A stretch of 38,406 nucleotides of DNA, from NCBI GenBank assembly GCA_001941075.1, contig MSHH01000060.1:1-38406 (forward strand), in the 5' to 3' direction. The translations under genes were made by a program, and so were the position numbers. The notes beneath the pieces are model-generated. The model was not told where the DNA came from. It saw only the letters and a program-made list of their open reading frames with translations, and ran no database searches. Shown here one piece after another: positions 1-7,977 of the stretch. Source of the stretch: Oscillospiraceae bacterium Zagget6 (GTDB lineage Bacteria > Bacillota > Clostridia > Oscillospirales > Oscillospiraceae). Each line of letters opens with the position of its first letter. Position 1 is the first letter of the stretch.

Positions 1-1
1 C

Positions 2-91
2 CGTATCAATGCGCTGCCGAGAAAAATCCTGGGCTATCGGACGCCGGAGGAACTGTTCGAGCAGGAACTGGATCGCATTTACGCCGCCTGA
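2..91 (+). CDS. IS30-family transposase, C-terminal end (partial at window edge)
   Basis: The first 30 codons, ending in TGA, read as the tail of a DDE transposase. The motif LPRKILGYRTPEELF is the conserved C-terminal signature of IS30-type transposases (typically N-x-R-P-R-K-x-L-G-x-x-T-P-x-E). The start and catalytic residues lie before the window, so I cannot tell whether the element is intact. It would cut and rejoin element ends in the chromosome. It is followed by a perfect inverted repeat and a TTGCAA-rich sequence that may be the element's terminal end. It lies just downstream of the convergent rhaD gene. Confidence 0.7.
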   Translation, partial: RINALPRKILGYRTPEELFEQELDRIYAA

Positions 92-100
92 GTAGCCGCA

Positions 101-153
101 CGTTTGGGTTTCTCTCCGGTCGGGCTACGCCCTCCCTCCGTGAAACCCAAACG
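101..153. repeat. 12-bp perfect inverted repeat (hairpin) after the transposase
   Basis: CGTTTGGGTTTC at 101-112 is the exact reverse complement of GAAACCCAAACG at 142-153, with a 29-base loop. It begins 9 bases after the transposase stop. There is no T-run on either side, so it is not a standard intrinsic terminator. It may be a structural part of the IS30 3' region, or a guard against read-through into the element. Confidence 0.55.
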
Positions 154-180
154 CATCTGCCAACGAACATCACTGGAAAA

Positions 181-214
181 ACTATTGCAACTTGCTATTG
201 CAATTTGAGGCGGA
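181..214. mobile_element. Probable terminal end of the IS30-type element
   Basis: The stretch holds two TTGCAA boxes (185-190 and 198-203) and an ATTGCAATTTGAGGC sequence about 100 bases after the transposase stop. IS30-family ends often sit at such a position and have this look. The partner end is outside the window, so the inverted repeat cannot be confirmed. From here to 328 I see no gene and no convincing terminator for rhaD. Confidence 0.35.
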
Positions 215-328
215 AATATTTTAAAGTGTGCCCGAAACAGCTGCCATGGAATAGGAAGAAGGAGCGAATCAGAGGGGTGAAGCAAACGGAATCGAAAGCA
301 GCCGCCCCGGACACACAATAAAATCAGT

Positions 329-1159
329 TTATTTCTCGTACAGGAACTTTTCAGGCAGAGTCACGCCGAAGTCCACCGCCAGGTGCCGGAACTCGTCGGG
401 CTGGATGGTCTGGCGTTTCGTCCCGCCGGTCATGGAATAGACCTTCACCAGGATTTCAGCGGATTTTTCCACGGTGTGCATCAGGCCAAAGGTCAGGTCG
501 AAGTCCTCGCCGGAGCAGAACATCCCGTGGTGCGCCCAAATCGCCACGTCGTACTGCTTCATCAGCTCAGAGGTGGCAACGGCGATGTCCCGTCCGCCGG
601 GGACCATCCAGGGCACCACGCCGATGCCGGAGGGGAACACCACGGGACACTCGGTAGCCATTTCCCACAGCTCCCGGGTGAATGCCTCGTCGGTCAGGGG
701 CAGTACAAAGGTCAGGGCGATGGTGTTGGCGGGATGAGCGTGGTAAATGACCCGGTGCTTGCCGCCGGAGGCCGCCTTTTTGACCTCGTGGTTCATCAGG
801 TGGGAGGGGAACTCACTGGTGGGGCGTCCGCCGTTCACCAGACCCCAGCAAACCCGGTACTTCTCGCCCTTGTCGTCAATTTCGCAGATGGCGCAGGAGT
901 CCTCCGGGGCGGTCATCACGTTGCGGAAGTACTTCCCGGAACCGGTAGCCACGAAGAACTCCCCGGCCAGGCCCGGCACGGTGGTGCCGATGTCTTTCCA
1001 CTCGCCGTCAAAGGACAAATCCTCCCGAACGGCCTCCACCTCCTCTGGCTTCATCCGGTAGGTCAGGTTGCCGCCGTTGCGCTCGTGCCAGCCCTGCTGC
1101 CAGCCGTCGTCAGCCATGCGCATAAAGCCCTGCATAAAGTTGGATTCTAAAACTTTCAT
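329..1159 (-). CDS. rhaD: Rhamnulose-1-phosphate aldolase
   Basis: A class II (zinc) aldolase of about 276 residues, matching RhaD in length. It splits L-rhamnulose-1-phosphate into dihydroxyacetone phosphate and L-lactaldehyde, the last step of the phosphorylated rhamnose route in the cytoplasm. The N-terminal motif WHERNGGNLTYR is typical of RhaD. HAHPANT and the later HHGMF motif supply the zinc-binding histidines of the class II aldolase fold. I place the start at the ATG at 1159 because a GAGG box lies about 9 bases upstream. The ATG at 1168 overlaps that box and cannot use it. The gene is last in the rha operon, 36 bases after rhaM. Confidence 0.95.
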   Translation of the reverse strand: MKVLESNFMQGFMRMADDGWQQGWHERNGGNLTYRMKPEEVEAVREDLSFDGEWKDIGTTVPGLAGEFFVATGSGKYFRNVMTAPEDSCAICEIDDKGEKYRVCWGLVNGGRPTSEFPSHLMNHEVKKAASGGKHRVIYHAHPANTIALTFVLPLTDEAFTRELWEMATECPVVFPSGIGVVPWMVPGGRDIAVATSELMKQYDVAIWAHHGMFCSGEDFDLTFGLMHTVEKSAEILVKVYSMTGGTKRQTIQPDEFRHLAVDFGVTLPEKFLYEK

Positions 1160-1195
1160 AGTGTCCATCCTCTCTAAACGTCTGCTTTGTTGTCG

Positions 1196-1531
1196 TTATT
1201 CCAGCCAGAACACCTGCGTCAGCAGCGGCTGCGCGCCGGTCTCCGGGTCTTTTTCCATTTCCAGCACATCTTTCATGTACTCGTCCCAGCGGGCGACCAC
1301 TTCGCTCTCCGCCTGCACCTTGGCAGCGTATTCGATGCCCTTTTCACACTCATAGTAGCCGAACAGCTCGTCTCCAGTCAGCCAGATGCTGTAATGGCAG
1401 ATACCGGCGTCTTTCAGGACCTGCTTCATCTCCGGCCAGATGTTATCGTGGCGGCGCTTGTACTCCGCCTGTTTGCCGGGCAGGACGCGGCCCTTCCATG
1501 CGTAGCGCTCTACCTTTTGCTCGTTCACCAT
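1196..1531 (-). CDS. rhaM: L-rhamnose mutarotase
   Basis: A 111-residue protein of the RhaM/YiiL family, of typical length (about 104-112). It interconverts the alpha and beta anomers of L-rhamnose so that the isomerase receives the form it needs. Visible family features are YKRRHDNIWPEM near residue 25, HYSIWL, LFGYYE and a C-terminal LLTQVFWLE. An AGGAGG box four bases before the ATG fixes the start. It lies between the transporter and rhaD in the rhamnose operon, which supports the assignment. Confidence 0.95.
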   Translation of the reverse strand: MVNEQKVERYAWKGRVLPGKQAEYKRRHDNIWPEMKQVLKDAGICHYSIWLTGDELFGYYECEKGIEYAAKVQAESEVVARWDEYMKDVLEMEKDPETGAQPLLTQVFWLE

Positions 1532-1600
1532 TATCCCTCCTATGCAATCCGATGTGGACGGGAGCCGGGCAGCAGTCCAGCCCCCGTCATTCTTGTGCTT

Positions 1601-3300
1601 TTATACGGTTGCCGTCTTGACGCTGACATCCGCATAGGCAAACACGGTTTTCAGTGCGCCAAAGATGAAGTACAGAATGGTCAGCACCATCGCGTAGGTC
1701 TTATAGAACGCCACGGTAGCGGCTCCAAAGAACACCGCGAGGGTCAAAATGGCGAACACCGCAAGGATGGCGTAGGAGATCCATGCACAGACTTTCCTTG
1801 CGCCGGGATGGTTCGGCACCTTGTCGGGGATTTCGTTTCTCTCGTTCTCTGCCAGCTCTGCCAGGGCTTCTGTGACCTTCCGGTCCTCCTCTGCCTGCTC
1901 ACTGTAGTCTTTTCTGGCGCCCATAGCGCAGGCCAGGATGAGGTAGAGCACGATTGCCATAATGTATTCCGGCAGCCACAGGAAGTAGGAGTGCAGCGCG
2001 CCGGTGACTTCCATGATCGCCACATAAATCAGGCAGACCGCCCAGGTGATGAGACCGGCATAGTTGAGCTTCCAGCCCTTGAAGGTGGCCCAATACCGGG
2101 TGCCGCCGATCTTCGGCAGAATCCAATGCTCAGCAATAACCATAGCGCCGACGGCGGGGACGACCAGCGCAATCATGTTGACGATGGACATGATGTTGGA
2201 GGCAGCGGGGAAGAAGGCAACGAAGGTCGCAACCGCGCCGATGATGTAAGTCAGCTTCTTAATGTCGAGCTTCGTGAAAATCGTCTGATATGCCAGGGAT
2301 GCACGGTAAATGTTGGGGTTGGCGGTGGTCCAGCCAGCGACCACGACGGCCAGCAGGCCGACCCAGCCAAAGACCGCGTTGGTGATTGCGCCGGAGTCCA
2401 GCACCAGCAGGGACTGGTTCAGCAGGATAGCGGCGGTAGCGCCCATGATACCGGCGCTGGCCCATGCGAAGAAATGTCCAAGATACATGCCGTAGGCAGT
2501 GATGAAGCCGTATTTCCAGGTCTTTGCATAACGGAACATGGCCATGTCGTTCAGGCCGCCGTGATAAGCCAGGTTGCACATCCAGGCCCAGCCAGCCACG
2601 TGGAACACCGTCAGCTTGGAACCGCCTTCCACCACTTCTCCGGTAAACACCGAGTTGTTCATCAGGGCAAGGAAGTCGCCGATGGAATGGATGCTCTCCG
2701 AACCGGTGGCCTGCACCAGCTGCGGGATGACCACGAAGAAGCCACCTGCGAACACAATAATCATCCAGGGGATGCAAACAGAGGAGAATTTGCCACCGCG
2801 TTAAATCCGTTGGCCGCGACCAGTGTGACGACAATGCCAAGCACCAGCACGATGAGCACATACTTGATGTCAGTGGGGTACCACTCCGTCTGTAAATCGA
2901 CTCCGAAAATTTCCCGGAGAGCGGAGGCGGAAACGCTCAACATGGACGCAGCCATAGCGATGGAGGCGATGCCCCAAATCACGTTGTAAATCTTCTGCAT
3001 ATACGGCCCCATGACCTTTTTGAGGTAGGAATACAGGGTCAGCCGGGTATCCACGCCAATGGGGGCGCAAATCAGCGCATAGGTCAGGGTCGCCAGGATG
3101 TTGCCGAAAAACAGTCCGATAAAGATGTCCGTTGCCTTGACGCCCAGCGTCAGCAGTGATGCGCCAATGGCAAATTCCGTTGCGGCGATGTGCTCGCCGC
3201 CGTAGATTCCCAAAAAGTCACCCAGGCCGGAGATTTCCTTCTGGGGAATGGGGCGGTCTTCTACGGGCATAGAAGCCGCGATTTCCTGATACTTCGTCAC
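1601..3300 (-). pseudogene. NCS1-type (cytosine/purine permease family) transporter, split by a one-base frameshift
   Basis: Two overlapping frames make one protein of about 565 residues. The upstream part (3300 to about 2791) carries ISGLGDFLGIYGGEH and the first membrane helices. The downstream part (about 2790 to 1601) carries the remaining helices and a charged C-terminal tail. The join is at the TTT run at 2789-2791 (AAA on the coding strand). One extra A there would give a continuous A-K-F-S-S-V-C-I-P-W reading into the second part. As it stands the first frame ends about ten codons later. The start is GTG with GGAG about 10 bases upstream. The family imports nucleobases and related compounds with a cation. 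Its position between the isomerase and rhaM suggests L-rhamnose uptake, a role proposed for similar permeases in other Firmicutes rhamnose loci. It could be a real loss or a sequencing or assembly error. Confidence 0.8.
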
Positions 3301-3336
3301 AGTGATCTCTCCTTTTCTAAATATAGATTTATCGTG

Positions 3337-3362
3337 GCCTGACGCTGTTCCCGGCGTCAGGC
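3337..3362 (-). other. Intercistronic hairpin between isomerase and transporter genes
   Basis: A perfect 9-bp stem (GCCTGACGC / GCGTCAGGC) with an 8-base loop lies in the gap after the isomerase gene. No T-run follows on the minus strand, so it is more likely an RNA-stabilising or processing hairpin than a terminator. Confidence 0.55.
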
Positions 3363-3384
3363 GTGAGACAGGTCGGTTCTTTTC

Positions 3385-4803
3385 TTACCGGGTGACGATG
3401 TCCACCGGCACGTTCAAAATCTTCGCCACTTTCAAGATGGTGTCGATGTGCCGCCCGGTGGCCGCCGCGAAGTGGTGGGTGGGGCCGCACTCGCTCCAGC
3501 GGGTGACGAACTCCGTCGCGCCGCAGGTGAACCGGGTGCGCATATTGGTGTCGCCGAAGGACAAAATCTTGCCCTCCTCGTTGACGCCCTCCGCCACAAC
3601 GAATTTAAAGTTGCCGTTGCCGTCCTGGGTGATGGCGAGATAGGTCACCGGGCCGGTGTAGGGGTAGAATTGGGTCAGGTAGCCGCCTCCGGTCTTGCCG
3701 TGGAACACCTTGACAATCTTCATGGTGGGCTTCTTGTCGGAGATGTCGGCGTCGCCGGATCCGCTGTGACCGATGATGGCGATGTCGTCGTTGAAGTCGA
3801 TGGAGTACATCTCCGCCAGCTGGCCGGTGCCGGAGATGGTCTTGAGGATGCTCATAGCCATGGCGACTTTCATGTCGCCCTCCACGGCGCAGGCGGTGCC
3901 CTGCTTGATGAGCATGGAGAAGGCGGGGATGAGCATACTGTCCAGCACGCCGGCCTTGCCCTGGGCGTAGCCGTCGTAGTGGGAGGCGATGAGACCAAGC
4001 TGCTCATCCTTGACCCACTGCTCAAAGGCTACCACGTATTTCGCCATCTCCCAGACTTCCTCGATGCTGCCGCCGCCCTCGATGTCGAAGGTGTCCAGGA
4101 TGTCCTGGGCCTTGGCGCGGATGGCGTCCTCGTCGGTGACGTTGTCGGCAATGGCCCACATCTTTTCCCAATCGAACTGCTTGGTATAGAGGCCCATCCG
4201 GCGATAGAGGTTGGACTCGTCGATGTACAGGTCCATCATGCCGGGATAGGGACGGCCGATTTGGGCGATGTTGGTCTGACGGAAGCGGCGGCGCACCTGG
4301 GCGGCCTTGCACCAGTCCTCGATTTCGGCCTGCACAGCGGGGTCGCCCCCCTCCACCACGCCGGTGATGACAGCGTGGCGCTTGCCGAACCGCTCCAGGT
4401 CGGCCACCATCTCGCCAACCGCGCCGCAGGCGTAGCCCTCGCCCAGCCAGGAGGCGATGTCGGTGTGGTCATAGTCCAGGGCTTTCAGCTTCTGGACGTT
4501 GACCAGCACCACCGGCACGTCCAAATCCTTGACGGCGGGGAGCATATTATAGGAGGTGGCGTAGGTCAGGAGCTGCAAGAACACCAGATCCACGTCCGCC
4601 GCCCGGAACAGGTCGCCCGCCGCCTGGGACTGCTCTTTCGTGGTGACCATGCCGCCGTCCACGATGTCCACCGTGTCAGGGATGGTCTTTTTGAACGCCT
4701 CATACTGGGCCTGGAACTCCGGCACCAGAGAGGGGAACTGGGGCAGATACGCGCCCAAGGCGATGGAAAAGACGCCCACCTTTGCTTTTGTATTGACCAG
4801 CAT
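3385..4803 (-). CDS. L-arabinose/L-fucose isomerase-like protein, likely the rhamnose isomerase of this operon
   Basis: A 472-residue member of the AraA/FucI-like sugar isomerase superfamily. The likely metal and active-site residues lie in CAVEGD (Glu), the nearby AEMYSIDF (Glu), IIGHSGSGD (His) and GPTHHFA (His), matching the Glu-Glu-His-His pattern of AraA. No classical rhaA is present, and this gene lies between rhaB and the transporter. I infer that it converts L-rhamnose to L-rhamnulose, though arabinose or fucose activity cannot be excluded. The start is the ATG at 4803, because GGAGGT lies 7 bases upstream. An ATG 15 bases further upstream overlaps this box and is unlikely to be used. 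It begins 17 bases after the rhaB stop, so the two are co-transcribed. Confidence 0.85.
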   Translation of the reverse strand: MLVNTKAKVGVFSIALGAYLPQFPSLVPEFQAQYEAFKKTIPDTVDIVDGGMVTTKEQSQAAGDLFRAADVDLVFLQLLTYATSYNMLPAVKDLDVPVVLVNVQKLKALDYDHTDIASWLGEGYACGAVGEMVADLERFGKRHAVITGVVEGGDPAVQAEIEDWCKAAQVRRRFRQTNIAQIGRPYPGMMDLYIDESNLYRRMGLYTKQFDWEKMWAIADNVTDEDAIRAKAQDILDTFDIEGGGSIEEVWEMAKYVVAFEQWVKDEQLGLIASHYDGYAQGKAGVLDSMLIPAFSMLIKQGTACAVEGDMKVAMAMSILKTISGTGQLAEMYSIDFNDDIAIIGHSGSGDADISDKKPTMKIVKVFHGKTGGGYLTQFYPYTGPVTYLAITQDGNGNFKFVVAEGVNEEGKILSFGDTNMRTRFTCGATEFVTRWSECGPTHHFAAATGRHIDTILKVAKILNVPVDIVTR

Positions 4804-4820
4804 ATGTATTACCTCCATGC

Positions 4821-6281
4821 TTAAATTGACGTGATTGGTTGCACTTCCGGAATGTCAAAGCTCACACGAATGGCGTCCCGCGCCGCCTGCAAGCCGTCAA
4901 ACTCGCCTGCCCGGATCATCTGCACCAGCAGATTGCCGATGGCGGTGCCCTCCACCGGCCCGGCGTAGACGGGGAGGCCGGTGGCGTTGGCGGTCATCTG
5001 GTTCAGGTAGCCGTCCTGACAGCCGCCGCCCACCACGTTGATGCTGGTGTAGGTCTTGCCGGTGAGCTTCTGCAAGTCGCCAATGGCCTCGGCGTAGCGG
5101 CGGGTCAGACTGACATACACGCACTGCATGACCTCCCCCACCGTCTCCGGGACGGGCTGATTGGTTCTGGCGCAGTAATCTTTCACCGCCTGAATCATGC
5201 TGTCCGGGGCCAGAAAACTGGCGTCGTCCACATCCACCACCGAGGAGAACCCCTGCGCGCCCTGCGCGGCTTCAATCAGGTCGGGGAAGCCCCACTGACG
5301 CCCGGTACCGGTGAAGGTGTTCTTTCCCGCCACATAGCTGACGCCGTTCAGTTCCCGGCGGATGGACTGGATCATCCACAGTCCCATGATGTTTTTCAAA
5401 TACCGATACCGATACCACGCGCCGCCCTCGTTGGTGAAGTTCTGGGCGCGGCTGGCCTCGCTGGTGATGGGCTGCTCATTTTCCACTCCCAGCAGCGACC
5501 AGGTGCCGCTGGAGAGGTACACCGCGTTGTCGTCCTTCGCGGGGACAGCGAGGAACGCGGAGCCGGTGTCGTGGGTGGCGGGGAGAACCACGGTGGCGTT
5601 AAAGCCAACTTCCTGCTGAATCTCCGACGAGAAGTCCCCCACCACGGTTCCTGGCATGGACAGTTCTCCAAACAGCTTGGTAGGCAGGCCCAGCCGGGCG
5701 ATGAGGCCCAAATCCCAGGTTTTTTCACGGGCGTTCACCAGATTGGTGCTGGTGGCGTTGGTGTACTCTTGCTTCTTCACGCCGGTGAGCAGGAAATTGA
5801 AGTAATCCGGGAGCATGAGCAAACTCTTCGCCTGTTCCAACTGCTCCGGGTGTTCCTTTTTCTGCGCCACGAGCTGATAGATGGTGTTGAAAATTTGCTT
5901 CTGGATGCCGGTCTTGTCGTACAGCTCCTCTGGAGAGATTTCCGCCTCCACCAGCGCGTCCACGCCCTCGGTGCGGCTGTCCCGGTAAGCTACGGCGTCT
6001 CCCAGCAGGTTGTCATCCTTGTCCAGCAGAACATAGTCCACCGCCCAGGTGTCGATGCCTACGGTGGCGGGGATTTTCCCGGCGGTTTTGCAGGCTTTCA
6101 GCCCGCCCACGATGCCGCTCCACAGGTTGTCCATGTCCCAGCAGTCGTGACCGTCCCGGCGGAGCTGCCGGTTGTCGAAGCGGTAGATTTCCTCCAACAC
6201 GATTTTGCCGTCCTGGACGTGGCCCAGGATGTGCCGCCCGGAGGAGGCGCCGATGTCGATGGCCAGATAGTACTCGTTCAT
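4821..6281 (-). CDS. rhaB: Rhamnulokinase
   Basis: A FGGY-type carbohydrate kinase of 486 residues, the usual RhaB length. It phosphorylates L-rhamnulose with ATP to rhamnulose-1-phosphate in the cytoplasm. Visible motifs in order are LAIDIGASSGRHI at the N-terminus (first ATPase phosphate loop), the RhaB-like FDNRQLRRDGHDCWD, HDTGSAFLAVPA near residue 240, SSGTWSLLG, and VVGGGCQDGYLNQMTAN near the C-terminus (adenosine-binding region). A GAGGTG box 8 bases before the ATG supports the start. It is the first gene of the rhamnose catabolic operon, preceded by a promoter with tandem AraC-type sites and by the terminator of the regulator gene. Confidence 0.96.
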   Translation of the reverse strand: MNEYYLAIDIGASSGRHILGHVQDGKIVLEEIYRFDNRQLRRDGHDCWDMDNLWSGIVGGLKACKTAGKIPATVGIDTWAVDYVLLDKDDNLLGDAVAYRDSRTEGVDALVEAEISPEELYDKTGIQKQIFNTIYQLVAQKKEHPEQLEQAKSLLMLPDYFNFLLTGVKKQEYTNATSTNLVNAREKTWDLGLIARLGLPTKLFGELSMPGTVVGDFSSEIQQEVGFNATVVLPATHDTGSAFLAVPAKDDNAVYLSSGTWSLLGVENEQPITSEASRAQNFTNEGGAWYRYRYLKNIMGLWMIQSIRRELNGVSYVAGKNTFTGTGRQWGFPDLIEAAQGAQGFSSVVDVDDASFLAPDSMIQAVKDYCARTNQPVPETVGEVMQCVYVSLTRRYAEAIGDLQKLTGKTYTSINVVGGGCQDGYLNQMTANATGLPVYAGPVEGTAIGNLLVQMIRAGEFDGLQAARDAIRVSFDIPEVQPITSI

Positions 6282-6316
6282 GTTGTTTCACCTCTCTCTT
6301 TGTTTTTGATGTCATT

Positions 6317-6345
6317 ATTATAAAAGTAGACGCTCTGATTTAAAA
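6317..6345 (-). promoter_or_regulatory. rhaB operon promoter
   Basis: On the minus strand a perfect TATAAT (plus 6317-6322) stands about 36 bases before the rhaB start. At 17-bp spacing the -35 position reads TTTTAA, a poor match to TTGACA. A good -10 with a poor -35 next to tandem repeats fits activator-dependent transcription. Confidence 0.7.
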
Positions 6346-6386
6346 TGACAAAACTTGACCGACTCAGTGACAAAATTTGACCAACT
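6346..6386 (-). promoter_or_regulatory. Tandem direct repeats, probable AraC-type activator site for the rha operon
   Basis: TGACAAAACTTGACCGACT (6346-6364) is repeated as TGACAAAATTTGACCAACT (6368-6386), 17 of 19 bases identical, with a 22-bp period (two helical turns). The pair directly abuts the -35 region of the rhaB promoter, the usual class II position for AraC-family activators. The neighbouring AraC gene is the obvious binder. Confidence 0.75.
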
Positions 6387-6412
6387 TGCATAACTGTTCA
6401 GATAGGCACATT

Positions 6413-6455
6413 AAAAAAAGGCCCCAACGCAACGATGCCTCGTTGCGTTGGGGCC
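6413..6455 (-). terminator. Intrinsic terminator of the AraC-type regulator gene
   Basis: A perfect 15-bp stem (GGCCCCAACGCAACG at 6420-6434 with its complement at 6441-6455) and a 6-base loop, followed on the minus strand by seven T residues (plus 6413-6419). It lies 12 bases past the regulator stop and separates it from the rhaB promoter. Confidence 0.93.
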
Positions 6456-6467
6456 GGAAAGTTTGTC

Positions 6468-7445
6468 TTAAAACGTGTGGTTTTGCAGCTTCTGCCGCGC
6501 CTCTCCGGGGTTCATATGATATTCCTGCTGGAACCGCTTGTAAAAGAAACTCTTATTTTCGTAACCAACGGAAAGAGCGATTTCATTGATCGACAGGTCC
6601 GTGTCACGCAACAGGTTTACCACCTGCTCCATGCGCTGTTTCGTCTGCAATTCCTTGAAGGTGGCGCCGGTGTGCTTCTTGATGAGGCGGCTCAGCGCAG
6701 GTGCAGAGTACCCGGTGCGGCGGGCCAGTTCGCTCAGCGTCCCCGTGCGGTACTCATCGCTGATGTATTTTTTTACTGCCAAAATCAGCATATTTGCGTT
6801 GGTATTTTCCTCGGAGATCTGCACCTGCTCCGCCGCGTTCAGCAGGTGCAGAAACAGCAACCCCATAGAGATGCCAAGGACCCGCTCCTCGTTATGCTGT
6901 TTGCGCAGAATGGCATAGACGATGTTTTCCGCCAGGTTTTGAATACAAAAGTCATCCGCAACAGGGAAATATAAATACTGCGCAACACTTTCCTCCTGTT
7001 GCAGGACATTCACCATAAATTCCGCCAGAATGTTTTCCGGTCCGACCATTTCCCTGACCTGCTCGAAAAAAGCGGGCATAATAATCAGGTTGATGGCAAT
7101 GTCATCCTCCCCGCAGGGAAGAATTTCATGCTCGGTGTGCTGGTTCATGAACAGCAGCTCGCCGCTTTTCACAACCAGCGTTTTCCCTTCCACTCTATGG
7201 GTGACAGAACCGGAAAGGACGTAAAAAAACTCTACATAGTTGTGTTTGTGTGGCGGAAAATAGATGAAGCGTGCGTGTTTTCGGGCAGTGATCGATCCAT
7301 TGTTCTTCAGCAGCTTTTCGTGCTCGATGACACTTTGCTGGGGCTGGTCGGTATAAATGGACCACTGGACATCCTTCTGCCCGCTTAAAGCCTCTTTCTC
7401 CTCCGGTGTGATTCGCTTCAGCATTCGGAACAGTTCTTCATTCAT
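6468..7445 (-). CDS. AraC-family transcriptional regulator, probable rhamnose operon activator
   Basis: A 325-residue regulator. Residues about 60-130 look like the cupin ligand-binding domain (FPPHKHNYVEFFYVLSGS, then LLFMNQHTEHEI). The last 100 residues hold two helix-turn-helix motifs (LSELARRTGYSAPALSRLIK and INEIALSVGYENKSFFYKRF) with the family's C-terminal arginine/proline pattern. AGGAGG five bases before the ATG fixes the start. It has its own promoter at 7515-7543 and its own terminator, and lies directly upstream of the rha operon in the same orientation. I infer it senses L-rhamnose and activates rhaB through the 22-bp-spaced repeats. The sugar is judged from context only. Confidence 0.88.
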   Translation of the reverse strand: MNEELFRMLKRITPEEKEALSGQKDVQWSIYTDQPQQSVIEHEKLLKNNGSITARKHARFIYFPPHKHNYVEFFYVLSGSVTHRVEGKTLVVKSGELLFMNQHTEHEILPCGEDDIAINLIIMPAFFEQVREMVGPENILAEFMVNVLQQEESVAQYLYFPVADDFCIQNLAENIVYAILRKQHNEERVLGISMGLLFLHLLNAAEQVQISEENTNANMLILAVKKYISDEYRTGTLSELARRTGYSAPALSRLIKKHTGATFKELQTKQRMEQVVNLLRDTDLSINEIALSVGYENKSFFYKRFQQEYHMNPGEARQKLQNHTF

Positions 7446-7514
7446 TTAAGCCTCCTGATTCCCCTGTGGTGTTTTCCGCTTGCTAAGATTACAGATGGCC
7501 TTTTCGTTATTATC

Positions 7515-7543
7515 ATTATACACAATGGAAACGCGGAATACAA
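7515..7543 (-). promoter_or_regulatory. Promoter of the AraC-type regulator
   Basis: On the minus strand TTGTAT (plus 7538-7543), a 17-bp spacer and a perfect TATAAT (plus 7515-7520), about 70 bases before the regulator start. It is a good sigma-A type promoter. Confidence 0.75.
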
Positions 7544-7838
7544 TAACAATATTTGTCCACTTTAGCCAGAATACAGGCAACAAAATAGTTATTATATTTT
7601 GTCATATCGGGGAATATTCCGCTCTTTTTGCAAAAAACAGAGTGTCCTTTTGTGTAAAAGAAATATAAAATACGTTGCAAAACAGCGGCATATAGCTGAA
7701 CGCGGATTCTGCTCCCGGTATGGTAAATGCAATACCGCCGGGTTGAATTGTTGGGGAACCTGCTCTTGGTAGTTGAATCATAGCAAGCAGGCGGGAAAAT
7801 AACAAAGCACCTCAGGTTTCCACTGGGCCAACTTTTCC

Positions 7839-7852
7839 AGAAAACGTTTTCA
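7839..7852 (+). promoter_or_regulatory. CcpA cre-like or LacI-type palindromic operator
   Basis: AGAAAACGTTTTCA contains the perfect 12-bp palindrome GAAAACGTTTTC around a central CG. It differs at one base from a TGAAAACGTTTTCA catabolite-responsive element. It sits about 30 bases upstream of the extended -10 of the EFR1 promoter, a position suited to control of that gene. Confidence 0.55.
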
Positions 7853-7877
7853 CTGCGGTGGATTTTTGAATAAGGAT

Positions 7878-7887
7878 GTGATATAAT
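7878..7887 (+). promoter_or_regulatory. Extended -10 promoter of the EFR1 gene
   Basis: TGTGATATAAT contains the extended -10 motif TG-N-TATAAT, with the hexamer at 7882-7887. There is no clear -35 at the expected distance, as is common for extended -10 promoters. It lies about 90 bases before the start codon. Confidence 0.6.
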
Positions 7888-7977
7888 TTTGACTGGAAAC
7901 CCTGATTTAGTCGAATTTTCAGGAAAAGCTGCCAGCCTCCATCATATTGAATTCTCTTTGAAGGGGGACATTGAACG

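Larger units (their letters stand above)
7446..7977. other. Intergenic region between the AraC regulator and the EFR1 gene
   Basis: The left part holds the minus-strand promoter of the regulator and the right part holds a palindrome and promoter for the EFR1 gene. Between about 7560 and 7835 I see AT-rich sequence and a small GGTA/TACC hairpin (about 7721-7737). I see no coding sequence I can support there. Confidence 0.6.

Noticed and set aside
383-1150. Plus-strand open frame opposite rhaD
   Set aside because: rhaD is unmistakable on minus; the plus translation is Gly/Val/His-rich antisense.
1187-2989. 600-codon plus-strand open frame opposite rhaM and the transporter
   Set aside because: Antisense shadow of two recognised genes, with no ribosome site or domain.
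7602-7805. 67-codon minus open frame in the AraC-EFR1 gap
   Set aside because: No ribosome site, no homology I recognise, and no neighbour link.
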